From CAYUIS01 sp964444825 (GTDB taxonomy: Bacteria; Chloroflexota; Anaerolineae; B4-G1), in assembly GCA_964444825.1 (NCBI GenBank), contig CAYUIS010000056.1:1-29791 (forward strand): a stretch of 29,791 nucleotides of DNA, written 5' to 3'. A model generated the notes under the pieces. That model searched no databases, was not told the DNA's origin, and was given only the letters and a program-made list of their open reading frames with translations. This document shows positions 18,113 to 26,443 of this stretch, piece after piece (within the stretch, counting starts at the first letter, position 1; every line of letters begins with the position of its first letter). Position numbers and translations under genes: made by a program.

Positions 18113-18146
18113 CCCCGCCGGGCCGGAGGAGCCCGGCCCGGCGGGG
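18113..18146 (+). terminator. GC-rich hairpin after the giant gene, possible terminator
   Basis: A perfect 12-bp stem (CCCCGCCGGGCC at 18113-18124 with GGCCCGGCGGGG at 18135-18146) around a 10-base loop begins 8 bases after the giant gene's stop codon. It is followed by AAATGG, not a T-run, so it is not a classical intrinsic terminator. Position and stability suggest transcript termination or 3'-end protection. Confidence 0.55.
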
Positions 18147-18223
18147 AAATGGTACGCATCGCTCGTTTCCGACAGACGCATAGTCACCACGTCACTCGTC
18201 TTCCTTCCTCAGACAGGGCGCTG

Positions 18224-18232
18224 TGTTATAAT
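18224..18232 (+). promoter_or_regulatory. Extended -10 promoter of the nth operon
   Basis: TGTTATAAT at 18224-18232 is a perfect extended -10 (TGn plus TATAAT). No good -35 is present at 16-18 bases upstream; the region is TTCCTTCCTC-like, and an extended -10 can compensate. Transcription would begin near 18239, giving a leader of about 50 bases. I see nothing else in 18147-18288. Confidence 0.6.
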
Positions 18233-18288
18233 GGTATCCAATGACTCACTGATCCAACACATTCGTTACTGATCTGAAACGGACGACG

Positions 18289-18972
18289 ATGAAACCGAGG
18301 ACCGACGACATCCTGCGAGTTCACACGCTACTCCTGTCCCAGTACGGCGAGCATCCCTGGCAACCAAGTGACCCCGTCGCCTCCCTCGTCTCTACCATCC
18401 TCTCCCAAAACACCAACGACGTCAACCGCGATCGGGCCTTCGAACGGCTGCGGACCCGGTTCTCCACCTGGGAAGCGGTCCGGGACGCACCCCTAGAGGA
18501 ACTGATAGAGGCAACCCGCCCGGCTGGACTGGCTCCGACCAAAGCACCTCGCATCCAGAAGGCGCTACATCGCATCACAGAGGAGAGAGGCCAGATAGAG
18601 CTCGAGTTCCTCAGAACAATGGACCTGCAAAAAGCCCGGGCCTGGCTGCTCGATATCCCCGGAATCGGGCCCAAAACAGCCGCCATTGTCCTGCTTTTCG
18701 CCCTGGGCAAGCCAGCATTCCCGGTCGATACTCATGTTCACCGTGTCACCCGCCGCCTGGGCCTGATCCCAGACAAAACTGGTCGTGAGAAAGCCCACGA
18801 TTTGCTGGAGGAGCTTACCCCCTCCGAGATTTACTACACTTTTCACCTCAACCTGATTGAGCACGGGCGCGCCGTCTGTCACGCCCGCAACCCCGAGTGC
18901 GGTCGCTGCCTCCTGCGGGATCACTGTGCGTATTACTCTGCTGCTGCGAAACCTCCAACAAGCAGTCTATAG
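18289..18972 (+). CDS. nth: Endonuclease III (DNA glycosylase/AP lyase)
   Basis: A 227-residue base-excision repair enzyme that removes oxidised pyrimidines and cuts at abasic sites. The helix-hairpin-helix contains PGIGPKTA with the catalytic lysine K129, and the catalytic aspartate D147 lies in VDTH. Their spacing of 18 residues matches K120 and D138 of the E. coli enzyme. The [4Fe-4S] cluster motif is intact: C197, C204, C207 and C213 (C-x6-C-x2-C-x5-C). Length is normal for the family. It is the first gene of an operon with yraN and miaA; the yraN ribosome binding site AGGAG overlaps its stop codon. The start codon has only a weak upstream purine stretch, but no better start gives a full N-terminus. 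Confidence 0.95.
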   Translation: MKPRTDDILRVHTLLLSQYGEHPWQPSDPVASLVSTILSQNTNDVNRDRAFERLRTRFSTWEAVRDAPLEELIEATRPAGLAPTKAPRIQKALHRITEERGQIELEFLRTMDLQKARAWLLDIPGIGPKTAAIVLLFALGKPAFPVDTHVHRVTRRLGLIPDKTGREKAHDLLEELTPSEIYYTFHLNLIEHGRAVCHARNPECGRCLLRDHCAYYSAAAKPPTSSL

Positions 18973-18984
18973 GAGAACGATAGG

Positions 18985-19347
18985 GTGAGCACAGCGAGAG
19001 TCAGGCTGGGACAGCGGGGCGAGGAGCTTACGGCCACCGAGCTGAGCCGCCGTGGGTATGACATCGTGGCGCGCAACTGGCGCTGTCAAACCGGCGAGGT
19101 CGACATCGTGGCCCGTCGTGACAGCGTGTGGTACTTTTTTGAGGTCCGTACCCGACGGGGAACGGAATACGGCACACCAGAGGAGTCTCTCACAGCGACC
19201 AAGCAGCAACGTATGGTGGATGTGGCACTGACCTATTTGGGGAAACACGATCTGCTTGATTTGGACTGGCGGATCGGCCTGGCAGCAGTCGAGATCGATC
19301 GGCGGGGCCAATTGGTTCGACTCGAACTCTATGAAAGCATCACCTGA
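18985..19347 (+). CDS. yraN: YraN family protein (UPF0102), nuclease-like fold
   Basis: A 120-residue member of the YraN/UPF0102 family, which has a predicted endonuclease-like fold and no settled function. The signature is visible: the G-x-x-GE-x-L/A-A helix near the N-terminus, RRGYDIVARNWR, GEVDIVARR and FFEVRTRRG, with the acidic and E-V-R residues in the places expected for a nuclease-like core. The start is GTG at 18985, preceded by AGGAG (18971-18975) that overlaps the nth stop. It overlaps miaA by 17 bases, so translation is probably coupled. Association with a DNA-repair gene is compatible with a nucleic-acid role but does not prove it. Confidence 0.9.
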   Translation: MSTARVRLGQRGEELTATELSRRGYDIVARNWRCQTGEVDIVARRDSVWYFFEVRTRRGTEYGTPEESLTATKQQRMVDVALTYLGKHDLLDLDWRIGLAAVEIDRRGQLVRLELYESIT

Positions 19348-20359
19348 GCAGCACACGGTTCAACATCCGCGCCCTCCAATCCATCCTGCGCTGCTTGTCC
19401 TGGTTGGACCAACAGCAGTGGGCAAGACATCACTATCCCTTCACCTGGCCGAGGTGCTGAACGGTGAGATCGTCTCCGCGGATTCACGCCTGTTCTATCG
19501 CTGGATGGACATCGGCACCGCCAAGCCCTCTTCCACGGAGCGTGATTCTGTTCCTCATCATCTGATCGACATCGTCGACCCCGACGAGACCGTGGGCCTG
19601 GCTGAATTCCAGGAACAAGCATACGCTGCCATCACCGATGTTCAGGGTCGAGGCAAGCTGCCCCTGCTTGTCGGAGGAACCGGGCAGTACGTGAAGGCCG
19701 TCGTAGAGGGATGGCTCGTTCCCCGCGTTCTACCTGATCCCACTCTTAGAGCACAACTGGAGGACCAGGCGCGCCGGGAGGGTGCATTTGTCCTTCACGC
19801 TCGTCTGTCCGAGCTTGATCCCGTCGCTGCCCAACGCATCCATCCCCGCAATGTGCGTCGAGTCATCCGGGCGCTAGAAGTCTGCCTCATCACAGACCAA
19901 CCCATCTCTGAGCAGCAACGTAAGCATCCTCCTCACTTTGGCATCCTCCAGATCGGTCTGACGCGTGAGCGGGCCAACCTGTACGCCCGCGCCGACCAGC
20001 GCGTGGATTCAATGATGGATGCTGGGCTGGAGGACGAGGTGCGCCGGCTTGTCGAGATGGGTTATGGGTGGGATCTACCGGCGATGTCTGCCTTGGGCTA
20101 TGCACAGTTCAGGCCATACTTTGAGGACCAAGCGCCTCTCGATGAGGTTGTTACAGAGATCAAGCGAGCAACGCGTCGGTTCATCCGGCGTCAGTACAAC
20201 TGGTTTCGCCTCAACGATCCAAGCATCCACTGGTTCACAGTCTCTGACAGCAGCAGCCCCGAAGAGATCGAGGTCGTGGTGAGAGAATGGCTGTCTTCCA
20301 GTGAAGAGCCATCAACCCAAGACGGATGTTTGCCCCTTCAGGAGCCTGTGGTAGAATGA
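19331..20359 (+). CDS. miaA: tRNA dimethylallyltransferase
   Basis: A 342-residue enzyme that adds a dimethylallyl group from DMAPP to N6 of A37 in tRNAs reading UNN codons. The P-loop is G26-T33 (GPTAVGKT), followed by SADSR, DIGTAKP, HHLID and LLVGGTGQY, all family hallmarks. The C-terminal TRRFIRRQ-x-x-WF stretch is also typical. The start at 19331 is chosen because the conserved N-terminus begins just after it; an in-frame upstream ATG at 19256 would add residues lacking family similarity. It begins inside yraN (17-base overlap) and has no clear ribosome binding site, as expected for coupled translation. Its stop codon overlaps the -10 element of the next promoter. Confidence 0.95.
   Translation: MKASPEQHTVQHPRPPIHPALLVLVGPTAVGKTSLSLHLAEVLNGEIVSADSRLFYRWMDIGTAKPSSTERDSVPHHLIDIVDPDETVGLAEFQEQAYAAITDVQGRGKLPLLVGGTGQYVKAVVEGWLVPRVLPDPTLRAQLEDQARREGAFVLHARLSELDPVAAQRIHPRNVRRVIRALEVCLITDQPISEQQRKHPPHFGILQIGLTRERANLYARADQRVDSMMDAGLEDEVRRLVEMGYGWDLPAMSALGYAQFRPYFEDQAPLDEVVTEIKRATRRFIRRQYNWFRLNDPSIHWFTVSDSSSPEEIEVVVREWLSSSEEPSTQDGCLPLQEPVVE
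20329..20357 (+). promoter_or_regulatory. Predicted promoter of the acetyltransferase gene, inside the miaA 3' end
   Basis: TTGCCC at 20329-20334 and TAGAAT at 20352-20357 are separated by 17 bases. The -10 overlaps the miaA stop codon. Transcription would begin near 20364, leaving a leader of about 109 bases. Confidence 0.5.
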
Positions 20360-20389
20360 CATCGGGCCGCCAACTGCGGTGAGCTTGGC

Positions 20390-20430
20390 CTGTGACTGTC
20401 GGTGACCGGCGACGTCTTTGCCCGTCACAG
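20390..20430 (+). promoter_or_regulatory. Nested hairpin in the acetyltransferase leader
   Basis: CTGTGAC (20390-20396) pairs with GTCACAG (20424-20430), and GTCG (20398-20401) pairs with CGAC (20410-20413) inside it. A smaller CCGC/GCGG stem precedes it at 20367-20379. No T-run follows. It could be a regulatory leader RNA; no known class is recognised. Confidence 0.35.
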
Positions 20431-20472
20431 AGTGATCGTTTCTGATACACAGCAGCTATGAGGAGAGAATCA

Positions 20473-21000
20473 ATGCGAGTGCGCCTGGCAGAATCGGCAG
20501 ACTTGGAAGCGTGCGGGACGCTGGATCACTCGTACACAACTGACCGCGTCTGGCAGATGGAAACGCGGGGAGGGAACACCTCTCTGGCAGTCACCTTCCG
20601 AGTGGCACGGTTGCCCCGCGAAATGCGCGTCGAGTACCCTCTACACGGGAGGAGTCTCCTCGCGGCGTGGCATCGACGCGATGATTTCCTGGTGGCGGAG
20701 CAAGATGGACAAGTCCGCGGCTACGTCACATTGAACGCCTATTCCGAACACGGCATCGCCTGGGTCAGCGATCTGGTGGTGGATCGCCCGACCAGACGCC
20801 AAGGAATAGGAACGGCGCTTCTACAGGCTGCGGCCGAATGGGGATGTGAGAACGGCCTGGTCCGACTGGTTTCTGAGCTGCAGACCAAAAACTACCCAGC
20901 CCTGCAGTTCTACCAATCGCGAGGGATGAGCTTTTGCGGCTACAACGATCACTACTGGCCAAGTCAGGATATCGCTCTGTTCTTTGGCAGATCACTTTGA
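20473..21000 (+). CDS. GNAT family N-acetyltransferase
   Basis: A 175-residue acetyl-CoA-dependent acetyltransferase of unknown substrate. Motif A is clear: a strand VSDLVVDRP followed by RRQGIGTALL, the R/Q-x-x-G-x-G/A pyrophosphate-binding loop. Motif B follows, with NYPALQFYQSRGM typical of the family's C-terminal part. The start at 20473 has AGGAGA 7 bases upstream; an ATG at 20458 in the same frame is less likely because it precedes that site. It has its own promoter and a structured leader. Neighbours do not indicate the substrate. Confidence 0.88.
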   Translation: MRVRLAESADLEACGTLDHSYTTDRVWQMETRGGNTSLAVTFRVARLPREMRVEYPLHGRSLLAAWHRRDDFLVAEQDGQVRGYVTLNAYSEHGIAWVSDLVVDRPTRRQGIGTALLQAAAEWGCENGLVRLVSELQTKNYPALQFYQSRGMSFCGYNDHYWPSQDIALFFGRSL

Positions 21001-21011
21001 TAGTCTAGAAT
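20984..21011 (+). promoter_or_regulatory. Predicted promoter of the 7TM-GAF-HTH gene
   Basis: TTGGCA at 20984-20989 and TAGAAT at 21006-21011 are separated by 16 bases. The -35 lies in the end of the acetyltransferase gene. Transcription would begin near 21018, about 16 bases before the ATG at 21034, so the leader is very short. The start has only a weak GAG as ribosome binding site. Confidence 0.55.
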
Positions 21012-21033
21012 CAGCTTCTGATCAATCGAGCTT

Positions 21034-22968
21034 ATGGAAATTGTCTTTGCGTTGGATTGGCGCCGTGTGCTGGAGGTAGCCAATGTCGTGCTTACCTCGG
21101 GCATTGTCATTTTCTCCTCTGCCCTCCTGTTGTACCTTGTGACTTACAACCCCCGCAACAACGTCGCTCGTCACTTTATCGCTCTGCTTGCCTGTGTCCT
21201 GATTACCTACTTTGTGGATCTCGCGTTGTTTGGCGTCCAGGACCTGGATGCGGCAACTCCATGGCTGCGGCTCCAGTGGGTCGGTATTGCGTTCACTCCA
21301 GCCGCATACCTCAGTTTCTCCAATGCACTGCTGACCACGACTGGCGCTCGCAGTAGGCTGCGCGACATCGCTGCCCACACCAGCTACTGCTCCAGCGCCC
21401 TACTCTTGTTGGCCACAGCCCTCACCAATCATATCGTTTACGAGGGTGCCATAACGGCTGGTGCTCCCCACCTGCTCCCGGGGAAGCTCTTTCCTTTGTT
21501 TATCGTCTACTTTCTTACTGCCGTGGGATGGGGCACGGCCAATGTGCTGTGGGCGCGTGGCCGTTGCCTTACCTCGACATCTCGGCGTCGAATGACATAC
21601 CTGGCAGCCACTATTGCAGCGCCAGCAGCCGGGGTATTCCCTTACCTGCTCCTGGCTGGCTGGCCAGCCTCCGCATACGCCACGGCCTTTTGGTTCTTGC
21701 TGGTGGTAGGAAACATCAGTGTTGGTCTATTGTTGGTGTTGCTTGCCTACAGTGTATCCTTCTTTGGTACATTCACGCCTGACCGGGCGGTCAAGCATCG
21801 CCTGGTTCGCTTCTTGTTGCGCGGTCCGCTTGTTGCCACGCTCGTAGTCGTGGTGATCATCGCCGCCTCACAGGCGGAGGGGTGGCTCGGCCTTCCAAGC
21901 CGGCGGGTTATGCTGTTTGGAGTTGTCGGCGCCATCCTGCTGCTACAGCTTGGCATTGAGTTGGCCAAACCCCTGATCGACAGAGCGCTCTATCGACAAG
22001 ATCAGCCCGAGATCGAGTGGATTCAGGCGTTGAGCAATCGACTGCTAACGACGACCGACCTGCACCAGTTTCTTGAGAACGTCCTCACCGCGTTGTGCGA
22101 TCTCCTCCGGGTCGAGACCGCCTTTGTAGCCATTATCGAAGGCGGTGCGCCCCATCTGGAGGTAGTGTGCGGGCAGCTATCTCCCGGCACAGAGGATTGT
22201 TTACCGCTGGAACCGTGGCAGGAATCTTCCGAGCGCCCGTCATCCTCAGACCGAGAGATAGAGCGGCACGGGGATCTGTTCGCTTGGAACGGTTACTGGT
22301 TAGCCCCTCTCCGGCTCCACGACGAGGATGCCGTCAGTGGGATCGTCGGCATCCAGGCACGCACCCAAAAGCCAGACCTGAGCCCCGAGGAGCGTACAGG
22401 GATGCAAGCCCTACTCAACCAGGCGGCGGCCGCATTGGAGGATCGCCAACTTCAGCAGAGCCTGTTTAATGCTCTGGAGCTCATCATTCCTGAGATAGAG
22501 GATATTCAGAGACGCCGTGGAGTGGTACACTATGTGGGGGAGCAGGCCCTTTCTGGACTGATCCTTTCAGATGATGCCGAGTTCCGCCAATGGGTCAGGG
22601 ATGCACTCAGTCACTACTGGGGAGGACCAAAACTGATCGATAGCCCACTTTCGTCACTCCAGGTTGTCGAACGTGCCACGCGGGAGCACGGTGGTAGCGT
22701 AATGCAGGGGCTTCGCAGCGTACTCAAGCAGGCCGTCGAACGCCTTCGTCCGGACGGTCAACGCCAGATGACCACACCGGAGTGGGTACTATATAACATC
22801 CTTGAGCTCAAGTTTCTTCAGGGGCGACGCGTGCGGGAGGTTGCACTAAGACTGGCGATGAGCGAATCGGACCTGTATCGAAAACAACGCGCTGCCATCG
22901 AAGCCGTAGCCCAGACCTTGGCAGAAATGGAAAAGGAAGAGATGACCAACCACAGGGCGGTATCCTGA
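21034..22968 (+). CDS. Membrane regulator: 7TM sensor-like N-terminus, GAF domain, C-terminal HTH-like domain
   Basis: A 644-residue inner-membrane protein. Residues 1-245 hold about seven hydrophobic segments resembling the 7TM N-terminus of membrane histidine kinases. A GAF domain follows at about 335-475. The C-terminal 150 residues lack any HisKA or HATPase motif; they contain RRRGVVHYVG, LSHYWGGPK and LYNILELKFLQG and end in a helix-turn-helix-like stretch (REVALRLAMSESDLYRK). I recall this C-terminal module as frequent in Chloroflexota GAF proteins, but do not know its function. The most economical idea is a membrane-tethered one-component transcription regulator, which is inference. 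The start at 21034 follows a promoter at 20984-21011. It ends 100 bases before the S1 gene, which has its own promoter. Confidence 0.8.
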   Translation: MEIVFALDWRRVLEVANVVLTSGIVIFSSALLLYLVTYNPRNNVARHFIALLACVLITYFVDLALFGVQDLDAATPWLRLQWVGIAFTPAAYLSFSNALLTTTGARSRLRDIAAHTSYCSSALLLLATALTNHIVYEGAITAGAPHLLPGKLFPLFIVYFLTAVGWGTANVLWARGRCLTSTSRRRMTYLAATIAAPAAGVFPYLLLAGWPASAYATAFWFLLVVGNISVGLLLVLLAYSVSFFGTFTPDRAVKHRLVRFLLRGPLVATLVVVVIIAASQAEGWLGLPSRRVMLFGVVGAILLLQLGIELAKPLIDRALYRQDQPEIEWIQALSNRLLTTTDLHQFLENVLTALCDLLRVETAFVAIIEGGAPHLEVVCGQLSPGTEDCLPLEPWQESSERPSSSDREIERHGDLFAWNGYWLAPLRLHDEDAVSGIVGIQARTQKPDLSPEERTGMQALLNQAAAALEDRQLQQSLFNALELIIPEIEDIQRRRGVVHYVGEQALSGLILSDDAEFRQWVRDALSHYWGGPKLIDSPLSSLQVVERATREHGGSVMQGLRSVLKQAVERLRPDGQRQMTTPEWVLYNILELKFLQGRRVREVALRLAMSESDLYRKQRAAIEAVAQTLAEMEKEEMTNHRAVS

Positions 22969-22977
22969 GTCTTCAAT

Positions 22978-23005
22978 TTGACTTTCACACAGTCTGCCAT
23001 ATAAT
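22978..23005 (+). promoter_or_regulatory. Strong predicted promoter of the S1-domain gene
   Basis: TTGACT at 22978-22983 and a perfect TATAAT at 23000-23005 are separated by 16 bases. Transcription would begin near 23012. This is the best consensus match in the window and fits a highly expressed ribosome-associated gene. No promoter is visible before ftsK, so it may also drive that gene. Confidence 0.7.
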
Positions 23006-23068
23006 CGATACGTATCTTTGCACAGAAGCACGAATGGTGCAAGATTTGGTGATTGATGGGTGGCGGTG

Positions 23069-24073
23069 ATGTCGGGGTATGGGAGGCACAGGAGGATGGT
23101 CGAGAGAGGTGAGTGGGTGCCTGGGGACGCACCTCCTGATGAGGCATATTGGGAAGCACTGCTACGCAATGGCGAACATGGGCCAGCAGCACCTCCTCTG
23201 ACCCACGAGTCCTCAGAAGAAAACAGCGAGACCGACTTTCCAACCACCGCCCCGGGTGCAGCAACTACCACATCCAGGGACGACCCATGGAAGGCCGCTT
23301 GTGAGGCGATGGACGAAGGAAAGGTTGTTGAGCTGCCTGTAGTGAGCTGCAATCGTGGCGGCGTCCTGGTTGGCTGGAACGGCCTGCGTGGTTTTGTCCC
23401 CGCTTCCCATCTGTCAAGCCTGCCCCCCGTTTCCGATGAAGACAAACGGTGCGAGCAACTGAGACAACTGGTAGGGAGCCAGTTGCAGCTCAAGGTCATT
23501 GAGATGGATCCTGAACATGGCCGTGTCGTGCTTTCAGAGAGAGCCTCCTGCCTAGACGAGGGCCATCGCCAGGAGGTACTCGATGCCCTCTGCCCTGGCG
23601 ACATATGTCAGGGTAATGTGACCAACCTGTGCTCCTTCGGTGCGTTTGTGGACCTGGGAGGGCTGGAAGGATTGATCCACGTCTCAGAACTCTCTTGGGG
23701 CCGAGTCGATCATCCTAGCGACGTCCTTGAACCCAACCAGTCGGTCGAGGTCTATGTCCTCAACATTGATCGGGAGCGAGGGCGAGTCGGCCTCAGCCTC
23801 AAGCGGCTTTTACCCGACCCCTGGCAATCCGTGGAGAGGCGATATCGTGTCGGACAAACCGTGGAAGGTGTTGTCACCCACGTGGTGAATTTCGGGGCCT
23901 TTGCACGCATCGAGGAAGGGCTAGAAGGGCTCATACACGTTTCAGAGTTGGCCGAGGGCGATTTCCTCCACCCGCGCAATGTGGTGCAGGAAGGAGACAC
24001 CGTGACTGCTCGCGTTCTCAACATCGACAGCGTACGACGTCGAATGGGATTGAGCTTGCGACGTCCAGACTAG
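23069..24073 (+). CDS. S1-domain RNA-binding protein, ribosomal protein S1-like
   Basis: A protein of about 334 residues with three S1 (OB-fold) RNA-binding domains: encoded roughly at 23300-23545 (divergent, with GGVLVGWNGLRGFVPASHL), 23600-23805 (GAFVDLGGLEGLIHVSEL) and 23860-24060 (GAFARIEEGLEGLIHVSEL). About 70 acidic, low-complexity residues precede them. This is the short S1 type of several non-proteobacterial phyla, which helps mRNAs bind the 30S subunit; the family also includes other RNA-binding proteins. The start is uncertain: an in-frame GTG at 23060, ATG at 23069 and ATG at 23096 are possible, and GGGAGG 9 bases before 23096 favours the last. The ATG at 23069 is given as a compromise. 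ftsK follows after 33 bases. Confidence 0.88.
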   Translation: MSGYGRHRRMVERGEWVPGDAPPDEAYWEALLRNGEHGPAAPPLTHESSEENSETDFPTTAPGAATTTSRDDPWKAACEAMDEGKVVELPVVSCNRGGVLVGWNGLRGFVPASHLSSLPPVSDEDKRCEQLRQLVGSQLQLKVIEMDPEHGRVVLSERASCLDEGHRQEVLDALCPGDICQGNVTNLCSFGAFVDLGGLEGLIHVSELSWGRVDHPSDVLEPNQSVEVYVLNIDRERGRVGLSLKRLLPDPWQSVERRYRVGQTVEGVVTHVVNFGAFARIEEGLEGLIHVSELAEGDFLHPRNVVQEGDTVTARVLNIDSVRRRMGLSLRRPD

Positions 24074-24106
24074 TTCGCTCCCTTTTCTGTTTGGTAATGG
24101 GCGGGT

Positions 24107-26380
24107 ATGACCAAAAGAACATCCAAGAAGAAAAAAACTCAAGCCAATTGGTGGGCTGTCCTGAGCGACCCGCTTCTACAACAGATCCTCGCACTGCTCA
24201 TTGTGGCAGGCGGAGTGATCACACTATTGGCACTCTTCCAGGTCACCACAGGACACTGGATTGATACCTGGATCAACTTCCTATACTATTGGCTTGGCTG
24301 GGGGGCCTATCCAGCCGCCGTCACCATCATCTTGACTGGTCTGCTCTGGCTTCAGCACCATCTGGACCGGCCACTGAAATGGCGCTGGCGCCCCTTTGTG
24401 GGAGCGGAACTGACGATCTTTGGCCTTCTGGGGTTGACGCACACCCTCGCTGGCCGGGATGATCCATGGCAACTCGTAGGTGCGCGATGGGGCGGAGGAT
24501 TGGTCGGGTGGGCAATTTCCGTTGTGCTCGGCACCTACCTGGGATGGCCAGCCGCCGTTTTGATTCTAGTGACGTTGACGGCCCTAGGGCTGGGACTGAC
24601 CTTCGACGTGACCTGGAACGACGTCAAGCGCCTCGCAGGTACGATACAGAGAATGGTAACTGGGTATGCGACCAGCAGCCATACGAGCGACCAGACCTCG
24701 GCCCAAGTCTCACCTCCCCCTCGCCGTCGGGCCAAGCCTGCTGGCAGCCGCGCCCAACCCCGGCCAACGCGCACCACGCCGACGCCTGCCGCTGAATCCC
24801 GCCCGACCCCATCTGCGCCCTTGCCTACCCCACCATCACCTCGACCTCGGACACCACCTGCCGGCGTATCGCGCCAGGTGACGCCACCTCCAGCCGAGTC
24901 CAGGTCTCAGTTGACGCCATTGCCTCTCGAACCGTATATCCAGCGACAGTACACCTTGCCACCACCAAGTCTGTTGAACGAGCCTGAAGGACCAGCTCTA
25001 TCCGATGACGAAATCCGCGACAAATCACAGATCATCAGAGATACGCTCCAGCAGTTCGGTCTGCCAGTAGAAGTGACCGAGGTTCGCATAGGACCCACCG
25101 TCACCCAGTTTGGCGTCACGCCGGGTATTGTCGAACGTACCGGCAGCGGAGGTCGGAAAGTACGCGTCAGCCAGATCAGCGCCTTGGCGGACGACTTGGC
25201 ATTGGCCCTGGCTGCTCCTCGCATTCGTGTTGAGGCCCCTGTGCCTGGTCGCCCGGTCGTGGGCATTGAGGTTCCCAACAGCAAGATCCAGTTGGTTGGA
25301 GTGCGGGAGGTCATGGAGTCACCAGAGTTTCGCAAACTCGATGCTCCGTTGTCCATTGCTCTGGGCCACGACGTGGCTGGCGAATCCGTCGTCGCGGATC
25401 TGGCCAGGATGCCACACCTCCTGATCGCCGGCACGACAGGATCGGGAAAATCGGTCTGTATCAAGGCCATCATCACCTGCCTGATCTATAGAAACAAACC
25501 CAACGATCTACGTTTGGTCCTGATCGACCCCAAGATGGTGGAGCTCGTACAATTCAACGGGGTACCGCACCTCTACGGACGGACGGAGGTGGATCTAGAG
25601 AGAGTGGTCAAGGTGCTACGCTGGGTGGCGTGGGAGATGGACGATCGCTACAAGCGCTTTGCCTCCGCTGCAGCACGCAACATTGACGACTACAACCGTA
25701 TGATGAAACAGAAAGAGCAACCCATCGTGCCACGCATTGTGGTGCTGATAGACGAATTGGCCGATCTCATGATGCTGGCCCCGGATGAAGTGGAACGCAC
25801 CATCTGTCGTATCGCTCAAATGGCCCGTGCCACCGGTATCCACCTGGTCGTGGCGACACAACGACCGAGTACGGACGTTGTCACCGGGCTGATCAAGGCC
25901 AATTTCCCCGCCCGGATTTCTTTTGCCACTGTCAGCCAGATTGACTCCCGTGTGATCCTCGATATGCCCGGTGCAGAAACACTGATGGGGCGAGGCGATA
26001 TGCTCTACTTGGCATCAGATGCTGGGTATCCGGTTCGCGTGCAGGGCTGCTTCACTTCGGAAGAGGAAACCAAGCGCGTAGTAGACTTTTGGCAAGAGCA
26101 AGCAGGGCCTGCCCGGCAGGAGGCTCCCTGGGAGCGCGTAATGCGTTCGGAAGAACGTGCCCTGGAGGAGGCCCAACCTGGGCAGGATGGTCTTTTGCAG
26201 GATGCCATCAGCTTGGTGCGGGAGACAGGAAGCGCCTCAGCCTCCCTGCTCCAGAGACGTCTGCGCATCGGTCATCCACGCGCAGCCCGCCTGATGAAAG
26301 AGATGGAAGAGATGGGTGTCATTGGCCCTCCCGAGGCGGCCGGGCGCACGCGCAGAGTGGTTATCGGGGGCGAAGACTGA
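24107..26380 (+). CDS. ftsK: FtsK/SpoIIIE family DNA translocase
   Basis: A 757-residue septum-associated motor that pumps chromosome ends into daughter cells during division. Residues 1-180 contain four hydrophobic membrane segments. A Pro/Ala/Thr-rich linker spans about 195-280. The motor follows, with Walker A G442-S449 (GTTGSGKS), then LRLVLIDPK, a Walker B-type VVLIDELADLMM and ARATGIHLVVATQRPS, all characteristic of the family. The last 65 residues form the winged-helix gamma domain (SASLLQRRLRIGHPRAARLM). Length is normal for SpoIIIE-type proteins. It follows the S1 gene by 33 bases without a visible promoter, so co-transcription is likely. The downstream gene is convergent; the 63-base gap 26381-26443 holds no convincing terminator. 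Confidence 0.95.
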   Translation: MTKRTSKKKKTQANWWAVLSDPLLQQILALLIVAGGVITLLALFQVTTGHWIDTWINFLYYWLGWGAYPAAVTIILTGLLWLQHHLDRPLKWRWRPFVGAELTIFGLLGLTHTLAGRDDPWQLVGARWGGGLVGWAISVVLGTYLGWPAAVLILVTLTALGLGLTFDVTWNDVKRLAGTIQRMVTGYATSSHTSDQTSAQVSPPPRRRAKPAGSRAQPRPTRTTPTPAAESRPTPSAPLPTPPSPRPRTPPAGVSRQVTPPPAESRSQLTPLPLEPYIQRQYTLPPPSLLNEPEGPALSDDEIRDKSQIIRDTLQQFGLPVEVTEVRIGPTVTQFGVTPGIVERTGSGGRKVRVSQISALADDLALALAAPRIRVEAPVPGRPVVGIEVPNSKIQLVGVREVMESPEFRKLDAPLSIALGHDVAGESVVADLARMPHLLIAGTTGSGKSVCIKAIITCLIYRNKPNDLRLVLIDPKMVELVQFNGVPHLYGRTEVDLERVVKVLRWVAWEMDDRYKRFASAAARNIDDYNRMMKQKEQPIVPRIVVLIDELADLMMLAPDEVERTICRIAQMARATGIHLVVATQRPSTDVVTGLIKANFPARISFATVSQIDSRVILDMPGAETLMGRGDMLYLASDAGYPVRVQGCFTSEEETKRVVDFWQEQAGPARQEAPWERVMRSEERALEEAQPGQDGLLQDAISLVRETGSASASLLQRRLRIGHPRAARLMKEMEEMGVIGPPEAAGRTRRVVIGGED

Positions 26381-26443
26381 AAAGTGGAGTGTGGGGTGAT
26401 ACAGAGCTTTGCCCTAGCCACGCGGCTTGCTCCCCGATGAGTT

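Noticed and set aside
26381..26443. Terminator between ftsK and the convergent kinase gene
   Set aside because: Only a 4-bp AGCC/GGCT stem and a weak GGGG/CCCC pairing are visible, with no T-run.
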